The notes beneath the pieces are model-generated. The model had not been told where the DNA came from. It worked only from the letters and a program-made list of their open reading frames with translations, and did not search any database. 37,492 nucleotides of DNA from positions 1-37,492 of the forward strand of contig UQJT01000024.1 of assembly GCA_900541395.1 (NCBI GenBank), in the 5' to 3' direction. Both the position numbers and the translations under genes were made by a program. Positions 30,588 through 37,492 of the stretch are shown one piece after another; position 1 is the stretch's first letter; each line of letters begins with the position of its first letter. The stretch comes from an uncultured Desulfovibrio sp. Its GTDB lineage: Bacteria; Desulfobacterota; Desulfovibrionia; Desulfovibrionales; Desulfovibrionaceae.

Positions 30588-31394
30588 TCAGGCGGCGGGA
30601 GTCTTCTTTTTTCGAATCACGGCCGCCAGACCGCCGATCAGGCCGCCAAGCACGGCGACGAGGACAAGTCGGCCGGGAAAGTCTTGGAACAGGCCGCTTC
30701 CGGCCGTATCCGACGGGATGTTCAGTTCGTCCACAACGTGTCGGGCCCGGGTTTGGAACGCGGCCGCCTGTTCGAAGAGATCCATCTCCTGGTCCAGATT
30801 CTCATACTGGTTGATCTGGAGCAGTTTGCCCTGAGTCAGCAGCCAGGTGGAAAGCGCGGCCTGCCGGCTGCTGTACTCTTTGCCCTCGCTGCGATCGATC
30901 TGGGTGAGCACGGTCAGGCAGGAAAAACGGGCGGGACCGTCGTCGGAGCAGCCCAGAAATTCCAGGCCGCCAAGCCCCAGATTGCCGTTGCTGGCGCTGT
31001 CGATAAGACGCTCGGCCTCGCTTTGAACCTCGGACTTTTTCTGATTCTGCACAGTGGCGACAGCGTCGCGCAGTTGCGCGAAGTCGGCCGGTCTCAGGTT
31101 TTGTTTTTCCAACTGACGGTTGACGGATATGATAAGAAAATTGTCCAGCGCTCCGGTCCCGGCCAGGAACGCCGCGTTGTCTTTTTCCGTCGTGTAGATG
31201 GACAGGATGCGGATATCCGGGGGCTGTGCCCGGCTCGCGAACTCGATAAGCTCGGCATAGCGGGGGCCGTCCCCGATCACGTAGCCTTCCGGCACGGTAT
31301 AGGCAATGTCCGTCCCGCCGACGTTCAGGGTTTCGGCCCGGGCCGGAACGGCCAGACACAGACAACACAGCAGGGGCAGAAGTCGGCGCGACAT
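30588..31394 (-). CDS. exported, C-terminally membrane-anchored protein of unknown function
   Basis: A 268-residue protein I do not recognise. Residues 1-20 are a signal peptide (LLPLLCCLCLAVPARA-E). The exported part begins with a small beta region (LNVGGTDIAYTVPEGYVIGDG) and contains a long helical stretch. Near the C-terminus is one transmembrane helix (LVLVAVLGGLIGGLAAVI) followed by RKKK, so it is anchored with a cytoplasmic basic tail. GGGAG lies before the ATG at 31392-31394. Transcribed from near the tRNA gene towards the AT-rich region. A role in envelope stress or membrane integrity is possible but unsupported. Confidence 0.72.
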   Translation of the reverse strand: MSRRLLPLLCCLCLAVPARAETLNVGGTDIAYTVPEGYVIGDGPRYAELIEFASRAQPPDIRILSIYTTEKDNAAFLAGTGALDNFLIISVNRQLEKQNLRPADFAQLRDAVATVQNQKKSEVQSEAERLIDSASNGNLGLGGLEFLGCSDDGPARFSCLTVLTQIDRSEGKEYSSRQAALSTWLLTQGKLLQINQYENLDQEMDLFEQAAAFQTRARHVVDELNIPSDTAGSGLFQDFPGRLVLVAVLGGLIGGLAAVIRKKKTPAA

Positions 31395-31616
31395 GAAAAA
31401 CTCCCGAATGTTTGGACGCCGACCCCGCGGCCCGCCGGGCGGCCCGAAGGACCGTGCCCGGAGCCTGCGGCGCGCGCAGGCGCGCGTGACGGAGCAAGGG
31501 GCGGCTTTTGGCGCGAAGCCCGAGCGACGGACCATCGTGTCCCGATGTCATGGTATACGCCACCTATGGTGGGGATAGGCGCTTTATGGAGCGAGGTCAA
31601 GGCGGGATGCGCCGAC
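31395..31616. other. gap between the exported-protein gene and tRNA-Ala
   Basis: GC-rich with no convincing frame. It holds the Shine-Dalgarno of the minus-strand gene; a promoter for it was not clear. The frame continuing upstream of 31394 is an artefact. Confidence 0.3.
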
Positions 31617-31650
31617 AAAAAGGGCGTACGAAACGGCATTTCGTACGCCC
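31617..31650 (-). terminator. terminator of tRNA-Ala
   Basis: GGGCGTACGAAA (31650-31639 on the minus strand) with TTTCGTACGCCC, 5-nt loop, followed on the minus strand by TTTTT. It lies 9 nt after the tRNA CCA end. Confidence 0.88.
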
Positions 31651-31658
31651 TTGAAATA

Positions 31659-31734
31659 TGGTGGAGATGAAGAGATTTGAACTCTCGACCCCTGCCTTGC
31701 GAAGGCAATGCTCTCCCAGCTGAGCTACATCCCC
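31659..31734 (-). tRNA. tRNA-Ala (anticodon CGC)
   Basis: A 76-nt cloverleaf on the minus strand with the CCA encoded. The acceptor GGGGATG pairs with CATCTCC (one G-U); the D-arm is GCTCAGCTGGGAGAGC. The anticodon arm is TTGCC-TTCGCAA-GGCAG, so the anticodon is CGC (reads GCG, Ala). The T-arm GTTCAAATC is normal. A promoter and terminator flank it. No integrase or attachment duplication is seen beside it. Confidence 0.96.
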
Positions 31735-31767
31735 ACAATACGCGCCCTTGGCGGCGCGCGGTGCATG

Positions 31768-31796
31768 AACTTAGGAAATATGAGCCGCGCTGTCAA
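31768..31796 (-). promoter_or_regulatory. promoter of tRNA-Ala
   Basis: Minus strand TTGACA (31796-31791), 17-bp spacer, TAAGTT (31773-31768), about 34 bp before the tRNA 5' end. Confidence 0.6.
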
Positions 31797-32009
31797 GCGG
31801 GGCGCGCCCTGTTTCCCGATGGGGCGCATCCGGTGCGGCTGCCCCGGTTCTGTTTCGGCGGGGGCGGGGGCAGAAACTCGGGGCGTCGTCGCGCGGTCCG
31901 TTGACGGCATGGAAGTGAAAAATCGGAAGGATAGCCGGCAAAGACTTGGCAGGAGGCGGGAAGAGGAGTAAACTTATGCCCTCTTTGCACTTTTTACGGT
32001 CGGTACATT

Positions 32010-34670
32010 GTGACAGCGCTTGACGACGCCACGCCTTTTCAGCGCAGCCTGATGGAGTTTTCCGTCATGCCTCTGCTGTTGGTCGACATGGACAGCCATG
32101 CTGTCCGCGCCTGCAATCGGGCCTTTGAAATGTGGTGCGACCGTCCGAAGCCGGGGGCCGTTCTGGCGGACGTGACGGGGCTTGACGCCGCCCGCGGGCT
32201 GGAAGCCCAGTGGCGGGAGCCGGAGCGGAAGGGCCCGGCCGGGGACGGAGACGCCCCCGACGGCGAAGACGGGGACGAGGTCGTCTGGCTGGAGAGCATC
32301 CTGCCCGGAGGCGAGGGCCAGGCCGTCCGTATGCGCGTGGTGCACGCCTGCGCCGGTCGGGGCACGGCCCTGATTGTCATGCAGCCCTGGGGAAGCTGGG
32401 TCATGCAGTTGGCGGGCATGGGGCAACTGGACGCGCTGCTTCGGAATTTTCCCGGCTTTATCGCTTATGCGGACGCCGAGGGGCGTTTGCAGGCGTGTAA
32501 CCGGGCCGGGGAAAAGTTGCTGGGCCGCACGGCGGCGGATCTGCGCGGCTGCCGTATGGCCGAAATGGGCGCTCCCGGCGTGGGGGAACGGCTGGCGGAC
32601 CTGGAGGCCGCCGCGCGGAGCGGGGGGCGCGGGGTCAAGGCCGACGTGGAATGGCGCGCCGAAGGCCGTTCTTTATGGTTGCGCGTGGCGTGCGAGCCCG
32701 TGCTGAACCGGGCGGGGCTGGCGCGGGGCTTTTTGTGGCTGGCCACGGACGAAAGCGAGCGCCACGCCATGGAGGCGGCGCTGGCCGTGCGGGACGACCT
32801 GCTTCAGGCCGCCGGCCGGGCGGCCCAGATTCTGCTTACCATGTCGCGGGGCAATATTCAGGAGGCGGTCGGCAAGGTGCTGGGGATGCTGGGCCGAGCC
32901 GCCGCCGCGGATCGCGTGTACATCTGGACCGTGTACCCCGATCCCGCCCACGGCGGGGCTTTGTACACCACTCAGCTTTTTGAATGGTCGCCCGGCGTCG
33001 ACCCTCAGCAGGGAACGGACCTGGCCGTGCATCGGCCCGTGGACGACGTCATACCCGCCTGGATGGAGATGTTCCGGCAGGGGCGTTGCGTCAACGGCCT
33101 GGTTCGCGACTTGTCGCCCGCCGAGAGGGCGCAGTTGGAGCCCCAGGGGATTCAATCCCTGCTGGTGGCGCCCATCACGTTTCAGGAGCGGCTGTGGGGC
33201 TTTATCGGGTTTGACGATTGCCATTCCGAACGGCGTTGGACTTTGCCCGAGGAAAGTATTTTGCTGGCCGCGGGCAACCTGGTCGGCATGGCCATCGAAA
33301 GCCATTCCATGCGGGAAGAACTGCTGGCCGCCAACCATAGTCTGACCCTGGCCGCGCGTCAGGCCAACGAACTGGCCGCCGACGCCACCCGCGCCAGTCG
33401 GGTCAAAAACGAATTTCTGGCCAACATAAGCCATGAAATCCGCACCCCCATGAACGCCATCATGGGCCTCACCTATCTGGCTCTGGCGGAAAATCCCCCC
33501 GATCGCCTGCGCGACTATCTGCGCAAGATAGACGACGCCACGCGCGGGCTGTTGCGTATTGTGGACGATATTTTGGACATGTCCAAAATGGAGGCCGGGC
33601 GCATGGCGTTGGAGAGCGTTCGTTTCTGTCCGGGCGCGGTGGCGCGGAGCGTGTGCGATTTGCTGGCCCCCAGGGCTCGGGCCTCCGGTCTGACCTTGAC
33701 GGTTGACGTGGCTTCGGACGTGCCGGACGCCCTGTTGGGCGATCCGCTGCGCATCCGTCAGATATTGCTCAATTTGCTCAATAACGCGCTTAAATTTACC
33801 GAGCGCGGCGGCGTGACCCTGAGCATGGTTCGCGTATCGGAGGCCGACGCCCCGCCCGATGAAGCCACGTTGCGGGTGACGGTGCAAGATACCGGCATAG
33901 GTATCGCCCCCGAGGACAGGGACGTGATTTTCCAGGCCTTCCGCCAGGCCGACGCATCCATCACCAGGCTTTACGGCGGCACCGGCCTGGGGCTGAGCAT
34001 CTGCGCCCATCTGGTCAAGCTTATGGGCGGCGAAATCCGGTGCGAGAGCGAACCGGGCCGGGGGTCGAGCTTTTCGTTCACTGTACGCCTTGGCGTGGCT
34101 CCGGCCGTGGATGTCGGCGGCTCGGCCGCGGCCGGAGGAAAGGAGGGCGAAGGCGTCCCGGCCTCGTCGTCCGCTCCGGCTTTTCCGTCGCCTCACGCCG
34201 CGTCCCTCGACGCGCCCGCGGCCGCGTTGCGCGGCAAACGCGCGTTGGTGGCGGAGGACAACGAGATCAATCGTTACATCCTGCGCGAACTGCTGGAGCG
34301 GGCGGGCATGGACATCGTGGAGGCCGTCAACGGCCGCGAGGCGCTGAGCGTTCTTCTGGAGGCGCAAACGCCCGTGGACGTAGTGCTTATGGATATTCAG
34401 ATGCCCGAGATGGACGGCCTGACCGCCGTCGCCCGGTTGCGGGCCGACGCCCGCTTCGCCCGGCTGCCCGTGCTGGCCCTGACCGCCCACGCGTCTTCCG
34501 CCGATCGGAGCAAGAGCCTGGCGGCGGGCATGGACGGCCATGTGGTCAAGCCCGTGGATCCGCCGCAACTGTACGCCGAATTGGGCCGCTGCCTGGCGGT
34601 GGAGGATGGGGAAAAAGACGACCCCGAAACGGCGGCGGACACGATGGAGCCGACCCCGCGTCGCGTTTGA
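32010..34670 (+). CDS. hybrid sensor histidine kinase (PAS-PAS-GAF-HisKA-HATPase-REC)
   Basis: An 886-residue soluble hybrid kinase with no membrane helix. Domains in order: PAS-like (about 15-120), PAS (about 140-255), GAF (about 280-435), a coiled linker (440-465), HisKA with the phosphorylated H475 in [11 protein letters not shown], HATPase_c (about 590-705; [26 protein letters not shown]), a Ser/Ala-rich linker, and a receiver domain (about 745-865) with the phospho-acceptor D795 in [13 protein letters not shown] and the conserved Lys in HVVKPVDP. The signal is unknown; the GAF region suggests a small ligand or redox/light cue. The start GTG at 32010 has no strong Shine-Dalgarno; ATG 32052 is an alternative. 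It has no adjacent response regulator gene. Confidence 0.9.
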   Translation: MTALDDATPFQRSLMEFSVMPLLLVDMDSHAVRACNRAFEMWCDRPKPGAVLADVTGLDAARGLEAQWREPERKGPAGDGDAPDGEDGDEVVWLESILPGGEGQAVRMRVVHACAGRGTALIVMQPWGSWVMQLAGMGQLDALLRNFPGFIAYADAEGRLQACNRAGEKLLGRTAADLRGCRMAEMGAPGVGERLADLEAAARSGGRGVKADVEWRAEGRSLWLRVACEPVLNRAGLARGFLWLATDESERHAMEAALAVRDDLLQAAGRAAQILLTMSRGNIQEAVGKVLGMLGRAAAADRVYIWTVYPDPAHGGALYTTQLFEWSPGVDPQQGTDLAVHRPVDDVIPAWMEMFRQGRCVNGLVRDLSPAERAQLEPQGIQSLLVAPITFQERLWGFIGFDDCHSERRWTLPEESILLAAGNLVGMAIESHSMREELLAANHSLTLAARQANELAADATRASRVKNEFLANISHEIRTPMNAIMGLTYLALAENPPDRLRDYLRKIDDATRGLLRIVDDILDMSKMEAGRMALESVRFCPGAVARSVCDLLAPRARASGLTLTVDVASDVPDALLGDPLRIRQILLNLLNNALKFTERGGVTLSMVRVSEADAPPDEATLRVTVQDTGIGIAPEDRDVIFQAFRQADASITRLYGGTGLGLSICAHLVKLMGGEIRCESEPGRGSSFSFTVRLGVAPAVDVGGSAAAGGKEGEGVPASSSAPAFPSPHAASLDAPAAALRGKRALVAEDNEINRYILRELLERAGMDIVEAVNGREALSVLLEAQTPVDVVLMDIQMPEMDGLTAVARLRADARFARLPVLALTAHASSADRSKSLAAGMDGHVVKPVDPPQLYAELGRCLAVEDGEKDDPETAADTMEPTPRRV

Positions 34671-34683
34671 CGGGGCGGCCCGG

Positions 34684-35148
34684 TCAGCGTCGGGCCAGTT
34701 CGCGTTCCAGGTCGCGGGTTTCGGCCCGGCGTTTGAGTTCCTCGCGCTGATCGTGGAGCTTGCGCCCCCTGGCCAGGGCGATTTCCATCTTGATCTTGCC
34801 CTGCTTGAAGTAAAGCTTGACCGGAACCACGGTCAGACCCTTTTGCTCGGTCTGGGCGGCCAGCAGTTTGATTTCGCGGGCGTGGAGCAGAAGTTTGCGG
34901 TCGCGGTCCGGGTCCTGAGGCACATAGCCCGCCCGCTCGTAAGGGGCGATGCGCATCCCCACGATCCAGGCCTCGCCGTCCCGGCATTCCACAAAGCTGT
35001 CTCCGAAGCTGACCTGTCCGGCCCGCAGGCTTTTCACCTCGGGGCCGGTCAGGGCCAGCCCGGCTTCGAAAAATTCCAGAAATTCATAATACTGCCGGGC
35101 CTTGCGGTTCTCGGCTATGCGGGCGCTGTGGCGGGTATTTTCGGTCAT
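34684..35148 (-). CDS. smpB: SsrA-binding protein SmpB
   Basis: A 154-residue protein of normal length. [27 protein letters not shown] (shown in part) with [55 protein letters not shown] and the basic tail are SmpB hallmarks. SmpB carries tmRNA to stalled ribosomes. AGGGA lies before the ATG at 35146-35148; the MITE-like element at 35161 ends exactly beside that site, so its sequence may supply the promoter region. A frame continuing to 35295 through the repeat is artefactual. Convergent with the kinase, 13 bp between stops. Confidence 0.96.
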   Translation of the reverse strand: MTENTRHSARIAENRKARQYYEFLEFFEAGLALTGPEVKSLRAGQVSFGDSFVECRDGEAWIVGMRIAPYERAGYVPQDPDRDRKLLLHAREIKLLAAQTEQKGLTVVPVKLYFKQGKIKMEIALARGRKLHDQREELKRRAETRDLERELARR

Positions 35149-35160
35149 AATCAGTTTCCC

Positions 35161-35304
35161 TAGAGCATGTTGCTTTTGAAATTGTCCCATTTCAAAAGCG
35201 GCGCTGCCGTCATTTCGCCTGAAAAGCGTGGTTTTCAGGCTGGCGCGGGCGGCCGCTCCCGCGGCCGCCGGAGCGGCTGCCCTTTTCAACAGCAAACCGC
35301 TCTA
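35161..35304. repeat. MITE-like element (copy B)
   Basis: A 144-bp element. Its ends are inverted: TAGAGCATGTTGCTTTTGAA at left and, read from the right, TAGAGCGGTTTGCTGTTGAA (about 17 of 21 match). Between lie three perfect hairpins: GCTTTTGAAAT/ATTTCAAAAGC (35172-35199), GCCTGAAAA/TTTTCAGGC, and GGCGGCCGC/GCGGCCGCC. The TA at both outer ends fits a TA target duplication, as left by mariner/IS630-type transposition (inference). It abuts the smpB Shine-Dalgarno. Confidence 0.78.
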
Positions 35305-35372
35305 ATCTGCGGAGCAGCGCGCGCTTCCGCCGGCGTCGGCCGGAGCTTGCCTTTCGCCCGTGTGGAAACGGG
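35305..35372. repeat. structured hairpin repeat, copy D3 (partial, next to copy B)
   Basis: It begins CTGCGGAGCAGCG like D2 and continues with CCGGCGTCGGCCGGAGCTTGCC matching the 3' part of D1/D2. Hairpin H3 here is CGCCCGT...ACGGGCG with the loop bases TGGAA retained: a different stem sequence in the same position. Hairpins H1 and H2 are missing. The rest, to the rsmI stop at 35464, has no gene. Confidence 0.6.
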
Positions 35373-35463
35373 CGTGGCATACGATTGCCGACGAAAGCCA
35401 TTAATCGGGAACTACAACGCAGTTTCTCGTAACCAGTCAGTATCCGGGACGCGTTCTCCCGCA

Positions 35464-36321
35464 TCAATCGCGGGACGGGCGACCCATACGCGGAAGCATA
35501 GAATAGATTTCCCCGGTGGTCCAGCCGTCGGCGCGGGCCCGGACGCGGCGGGCCACCTCGCGAGGCGCGCCGCCTTTGGGGATTTCGTCGGCGATGAGCG
35601 CTTCCACCTCGGCCCGGGGGGTGCGCTCCAGGCGTTCCGGCGGGCCGAGGATCACGGTAACCTCGCCGAGTATGTCGTCCAGGGGAGGAAGTTGCTCCAG
35701 GCGGAAGCGGCGGTATTCCTCATGGGTCTTGGTCAGTTCGCGGGCCAGGCAGGCCTCGCGGGGGCCCAGCAGGCGGGCGGCCAGGGTCAGAGTATCGGTC
35801 AGGCGATCTTTGCGCTCGAAAAAAACCAGGGTGACGGGAATACGGGCGTAAGGAGCGAGGGCGGCTTCCTGATCGGCCCGCCTGCGGGGCAGAAAGCCGA
35901 AGAACGCAAAGGGCTGGGGCGGAATGCCGCTGCCCGCCAGGGCCGTCACGGGGGCGCAGGGCCCCGGCACCACGGACACCGGCAGGTCGGCTTCGCGGCA
36001 GGCGCGCACCGTTACATAGCCGGGGTCGGCCAACACGGGCATGCCCGCGTCGGAAATAAGGGCCAGGTCGCGCCCCTCGCGCAGCAGGCTCAGGACCTCG
36101 TCCTTTTTCCGATCCTCATTGTGATCGTGCAGGCTGATCAGACGCTTGACGCCGACGCCCCAACGGGAACAGGCCAGCGCGGCGCGGCGGGTGTCCTCGG
36201 CCAATACGGCGTCGGCCTTCTCCAGACAGGTTCGGGCGCGGGGCGACAGATCACCAGGGTTGCCAAGAGGCGTGGCCACCACCCACAGGGTGCCCGGCGT
36301 CGGATTCGAGTTCGATGACAT
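35464..36321 (-). CDS. rsmI: 16S rRNA 2'-O-methyltransferase RsmI
   Basis: A 285-residue SAM-dependent methyltransferase of the tetrapyrrole-methylase fold; it methylates C1402 of 16S rRNA. LWVVATPLGNPGDLSPRA at the N-terminus, LAEDTRR, LISDAGMPVLADPGY, VVPGPCAPVTALAGSG and the Glu/Lys-rich domain near FFERKDR and ELTKTHEEYRR are characteristic. Its 5' end overlaps yraN by 71 bp in another frame, with the start at 36319-36321. This order (rnhB, yraN, rsmI) is common. Confidence 0.95.
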   Translation of the reverse strand: MSSNSNPTPGTLWVVATPLGNPGDLSPRARTCLEKADAVLAEDTRRAALACSRWGVGVKRLISLHDHNEDRKKDEVLSLLREGRDLALISDAGMPVLADPGYVTVRACREADLPVSVVPGPCAPVTALAGSGIPPQPFAFFGFLPRRRADQEAALAPYARIPVTLVFFERKDRLTDTLTLAARLLGPREACLARELTKTHEEYRRFRLEQLPPLDDILGEVTVILGPPERLERTPRAEVEALIADEIPKGGAPREVARRVRARADGWTTGEIYSMLPRMGRPSRD

Positions 36322-36709
36322 GGCGCGTCAGCTCCGTATGATATTGACCGTCGGCCGTGCGCGTGACTCCGGCCAGATCGAAACGGCAGGGCCGGTCCCA
36401 GGCGTCGTGGGCGGTCAGCCAGGCCCGCGCGGCCCGTACCACGCGATCGCGTTTGGCCGGGGTGAACGCCAGCTCGGGCGAGCCGAGGCCGTCGGCGGCG
36501 CGGGTTTTCACTTCCACAAATACCAGCGTGTCGCCCTCGCGGCATACAAGGTCCAGTTCCAGCGGGCCGCCGCGCCAGTTGCGGTCCAGAATGCGCCAGC
36601 CCAGGCCGCGCAGGTGGCGGGCGGCGGCCTCCTCGCCCTCGCGCCCGAAGCGGGCCGTTTTCTTTTCGGCGACGGGGCGCGGCGCGGGAAGACGGCGGAA
36701 GTTCAGCAC
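36251..36709 (-). CDS. yraN: YraN-family (UPF0102) endonuclease-like protein
   Basis: A 152-residue protein with the UPF0102 restriction-endonuclease-like core: FGREGEEAAARHLRGLGWRI, RGGPLELDLVCREGDTLVFV with the E..D...EVK catalytic pattern (EVKTRA) and VVRAARAWL. Function is unresolved. It starts at a GTG (36707-36709), overlaps the rnhB stop by 7 bp, and its last 71 bp overlap the start of rsmI; the overlapping tail is not conserved in the family. Confidence 0.88.
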   Translation of the reverse strand: MLNFRRLPAPRPVAEKKTARFGREGEEAAARHLRGLGWRILDRNWRGGPLELDLVCREGDTLVFVEVKTRAADGLGSPELAFTPAKRDRVVRAARAWLTAHDAWDRPCRFDLAGVTRTADGQYHTELTRHVIELESDAGHPVGGGHASWQPW

Positions 36710-37422
36710 AGCCGCCCCTGCTCCTGATCCGGCCGGGGGAGCACGCCGCGGAAGTCCAGCCGGTGCAGGGGGCAGGGCCCGTGGACGGCCAGGGCTTCGC
36801 GGTGTTCCTTGGTGCCGTAGCCCTTGTGGCGGGCAAAGCCGTAGACGGGCCAGCGCCGATCCAGGCGGGTCAGCAGTCCGTCCCGAAAGGTTTTGGCCAG
36901 CACCGACGCGGCGGAAATGGAGGGCACCAGGGCGTCGCCGTCCACGATGGCCCGCTGTTCGGGCGTGGGGATGCCGTACTGACGGAAAAAGGGGGGGGGG
37001 ATAAGCTGGGTGCCGTCGATGAGCACCGTGGCCGGTAGCGCGGCGTCGCGGGGCAGAGTCCGGCCCGCGCCCATGCGCAGACGCAGGGCGGCCACGGCCC
37101 GGGTCATGGCCAGCAGAGTGGCTTGCAGGATGTTGAGCCGGGCGATTTCGTTCATCCAGGCCAGGCCCACGCCCCAGCCGGGAGCCAGGGCGCGGATTTC
37201 TCCGGCCAAACGGTCGCGCTCGGCCTCTTTCAGAACCTTGGAGTCGTCCAGTCCCATGATGTCGAAGCCTTCGGCAAAGACTACGGCGGCGGCCACCACA
37301 GGCCCGGCCAGGCAGCCGCGCCCGGCCTCGTCGATGCCCGCCGTCAACGCCGAACTTCCGGCCTTGGGCGGCAACAGCAGCCCCTGGCTTTCCACGGGGC
37401 GGCGGGGTGTTTTACGCGGCAT
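36703..37422 (-). CDS. rnhB: ribonuclease HII
   Basis: A 239-residue enzyme that removes ribonucleotides from RNA-DNA hybrids. The catalytic motif AGIDEAGRGCLAGP is at residues about 28-41 (D31, E32), with DSKVLKE, VLIDGTQ, and SISAASVLAKTFRD later and the C-terminal HKGYGTKEH. AAGGA lies six bases before the ATG at 37420-37422. Just upstream of that site the third MITE-like end begins. Confidence 0.95.
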   Translation of the reverse strand: MPRKTPRRPVESQGLLLPPKAGSSALTAGIDEAGRGCLAGPVVAAAVVFAEGFDIMGLDDSKVLKEAERDRLAGEIRALAPGWGVGLAWMNEIARLNILQATLLAMTRAVAALRLRMGAGRTLPRDAALPATVLIDGTQLIPPPFFRQYGIPTPEQRAIVDGDALVPSISAASVLAKTFRDGLLTRLDRRWPVYGFARHKGYGTKEHREALAVHGPCPLHRLDFRGVLPRPDQEQGRLC

Positions 37423-37438
37423 GGCGATTCCTTGTCCT

Positions 37439-37492
37439 TAGAGCATTTTGCTTTTGAAATTGTCCCATTTCAAAAGCGGCGCTGCCGTCATT
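37439..37492. repeat. MITE-like element (copy C), truncated by the window edge
   Basis: Apart from one base this is identical to the first 54 bp of copy B at 35161, including the GCTTTTGAAAT/ATTTCAAAAGC hairpin. It abuts the rnhB Shine-Dalgarno, as B abuts smpB's. Confidence 0.88.

Noticed and set aside
31659..31734. tRNA-Ala as an integration site
   Set aside because: No integrase, no repeated tRNA 3' end, and no phage or island genes beside it.

Overview
The window is GC-rich, densely coded chromosomal DNA that looks like a Desulfovibrio-type sulfate reducer (Desulfovibrionaceae). This is an inference from gene content: a periplasmic-type sirohydrochlorin chelatase under a B12 riboswitch, a siroheme decarboxylase subunit (AhbB) coupled to hemL, hydrogenase maturation genes hypD and hypE, an FmdE/molybdopterin-binding fusion beside mobA, an orphan TRAP receptor, and a fliL-N-O-P-Q block. 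There is no rRNA, CRISPR array, integrase or intact IS; one tRNA-Ala(CGC) is present.

Layout. 1-270: 5' part of an exported Pro/Asp-rich protein running off the left edge, divergent from 584-2858 (FmdE-MPT fusion and mobA). 2895-4710: three small helix-turn-helix regulators. 4951-6000: orphan TRAP solute receptor. 6229-7610: promoter, cobalamin riboswitch, terminator and cbiK. 7899-8825: D,D-carboxypeptidase. 8826-9549: no protein gene, but a probable sigma-54-dependent structured RNA on the minus strand and a run of inverted repeats. 9550-11306: ahbB-hemL (minus). 11562-14050: hypD and hypE, separated by a structured repeat. 14058-17129: two glycosyltransferases and tatD. 17130-17647: a second repeat copy, a sigma-28 promoter and a small YjfB-type motility protein. 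17790-19750: miaB and a bifunctional nuclease. 19772-20413: unknown Ser-rich protein (minus). 20800-25688: phoH-pgpH-ybeY-era, a tightly packed operon. 25891-26583: yggS. 26806-29531: fliLNOPQ. 29674-31394: a DUF2798 membrane protein in an AT-rich patch and an exported membrane-anchored unknown. 31659-31734: tRNA-Ala. 32010-34670: hybrid histidine kinase. 34684-37422 (minus): smpB, rsmI, yraN, rnhB.

How parts fit together. cbiK, ahbB and hemL are all tetrapyrrole genes (cobalamin precursor or siroheme-derived heme). hypD/hypE and FmdE/mobA serve metalloenzyme cofactors for anaerobic metabolism. The fli genes and the sigma-28 driven yjfB belong to the flagellum. The most unusual non-coding content is: (i) the sigma-54/terminator-bounded structured RNA at 8873-9171; (ii) a repeat family at 12690, 17130 and 35305 whose hairpin arms differ between copies yet stay complementary; (iii) a MITE-like family with TAGAGC termini at 35161 and 37439 (and a degenerate relative at 4708), each end abutting a gene's ribosome binding site or stop codon.
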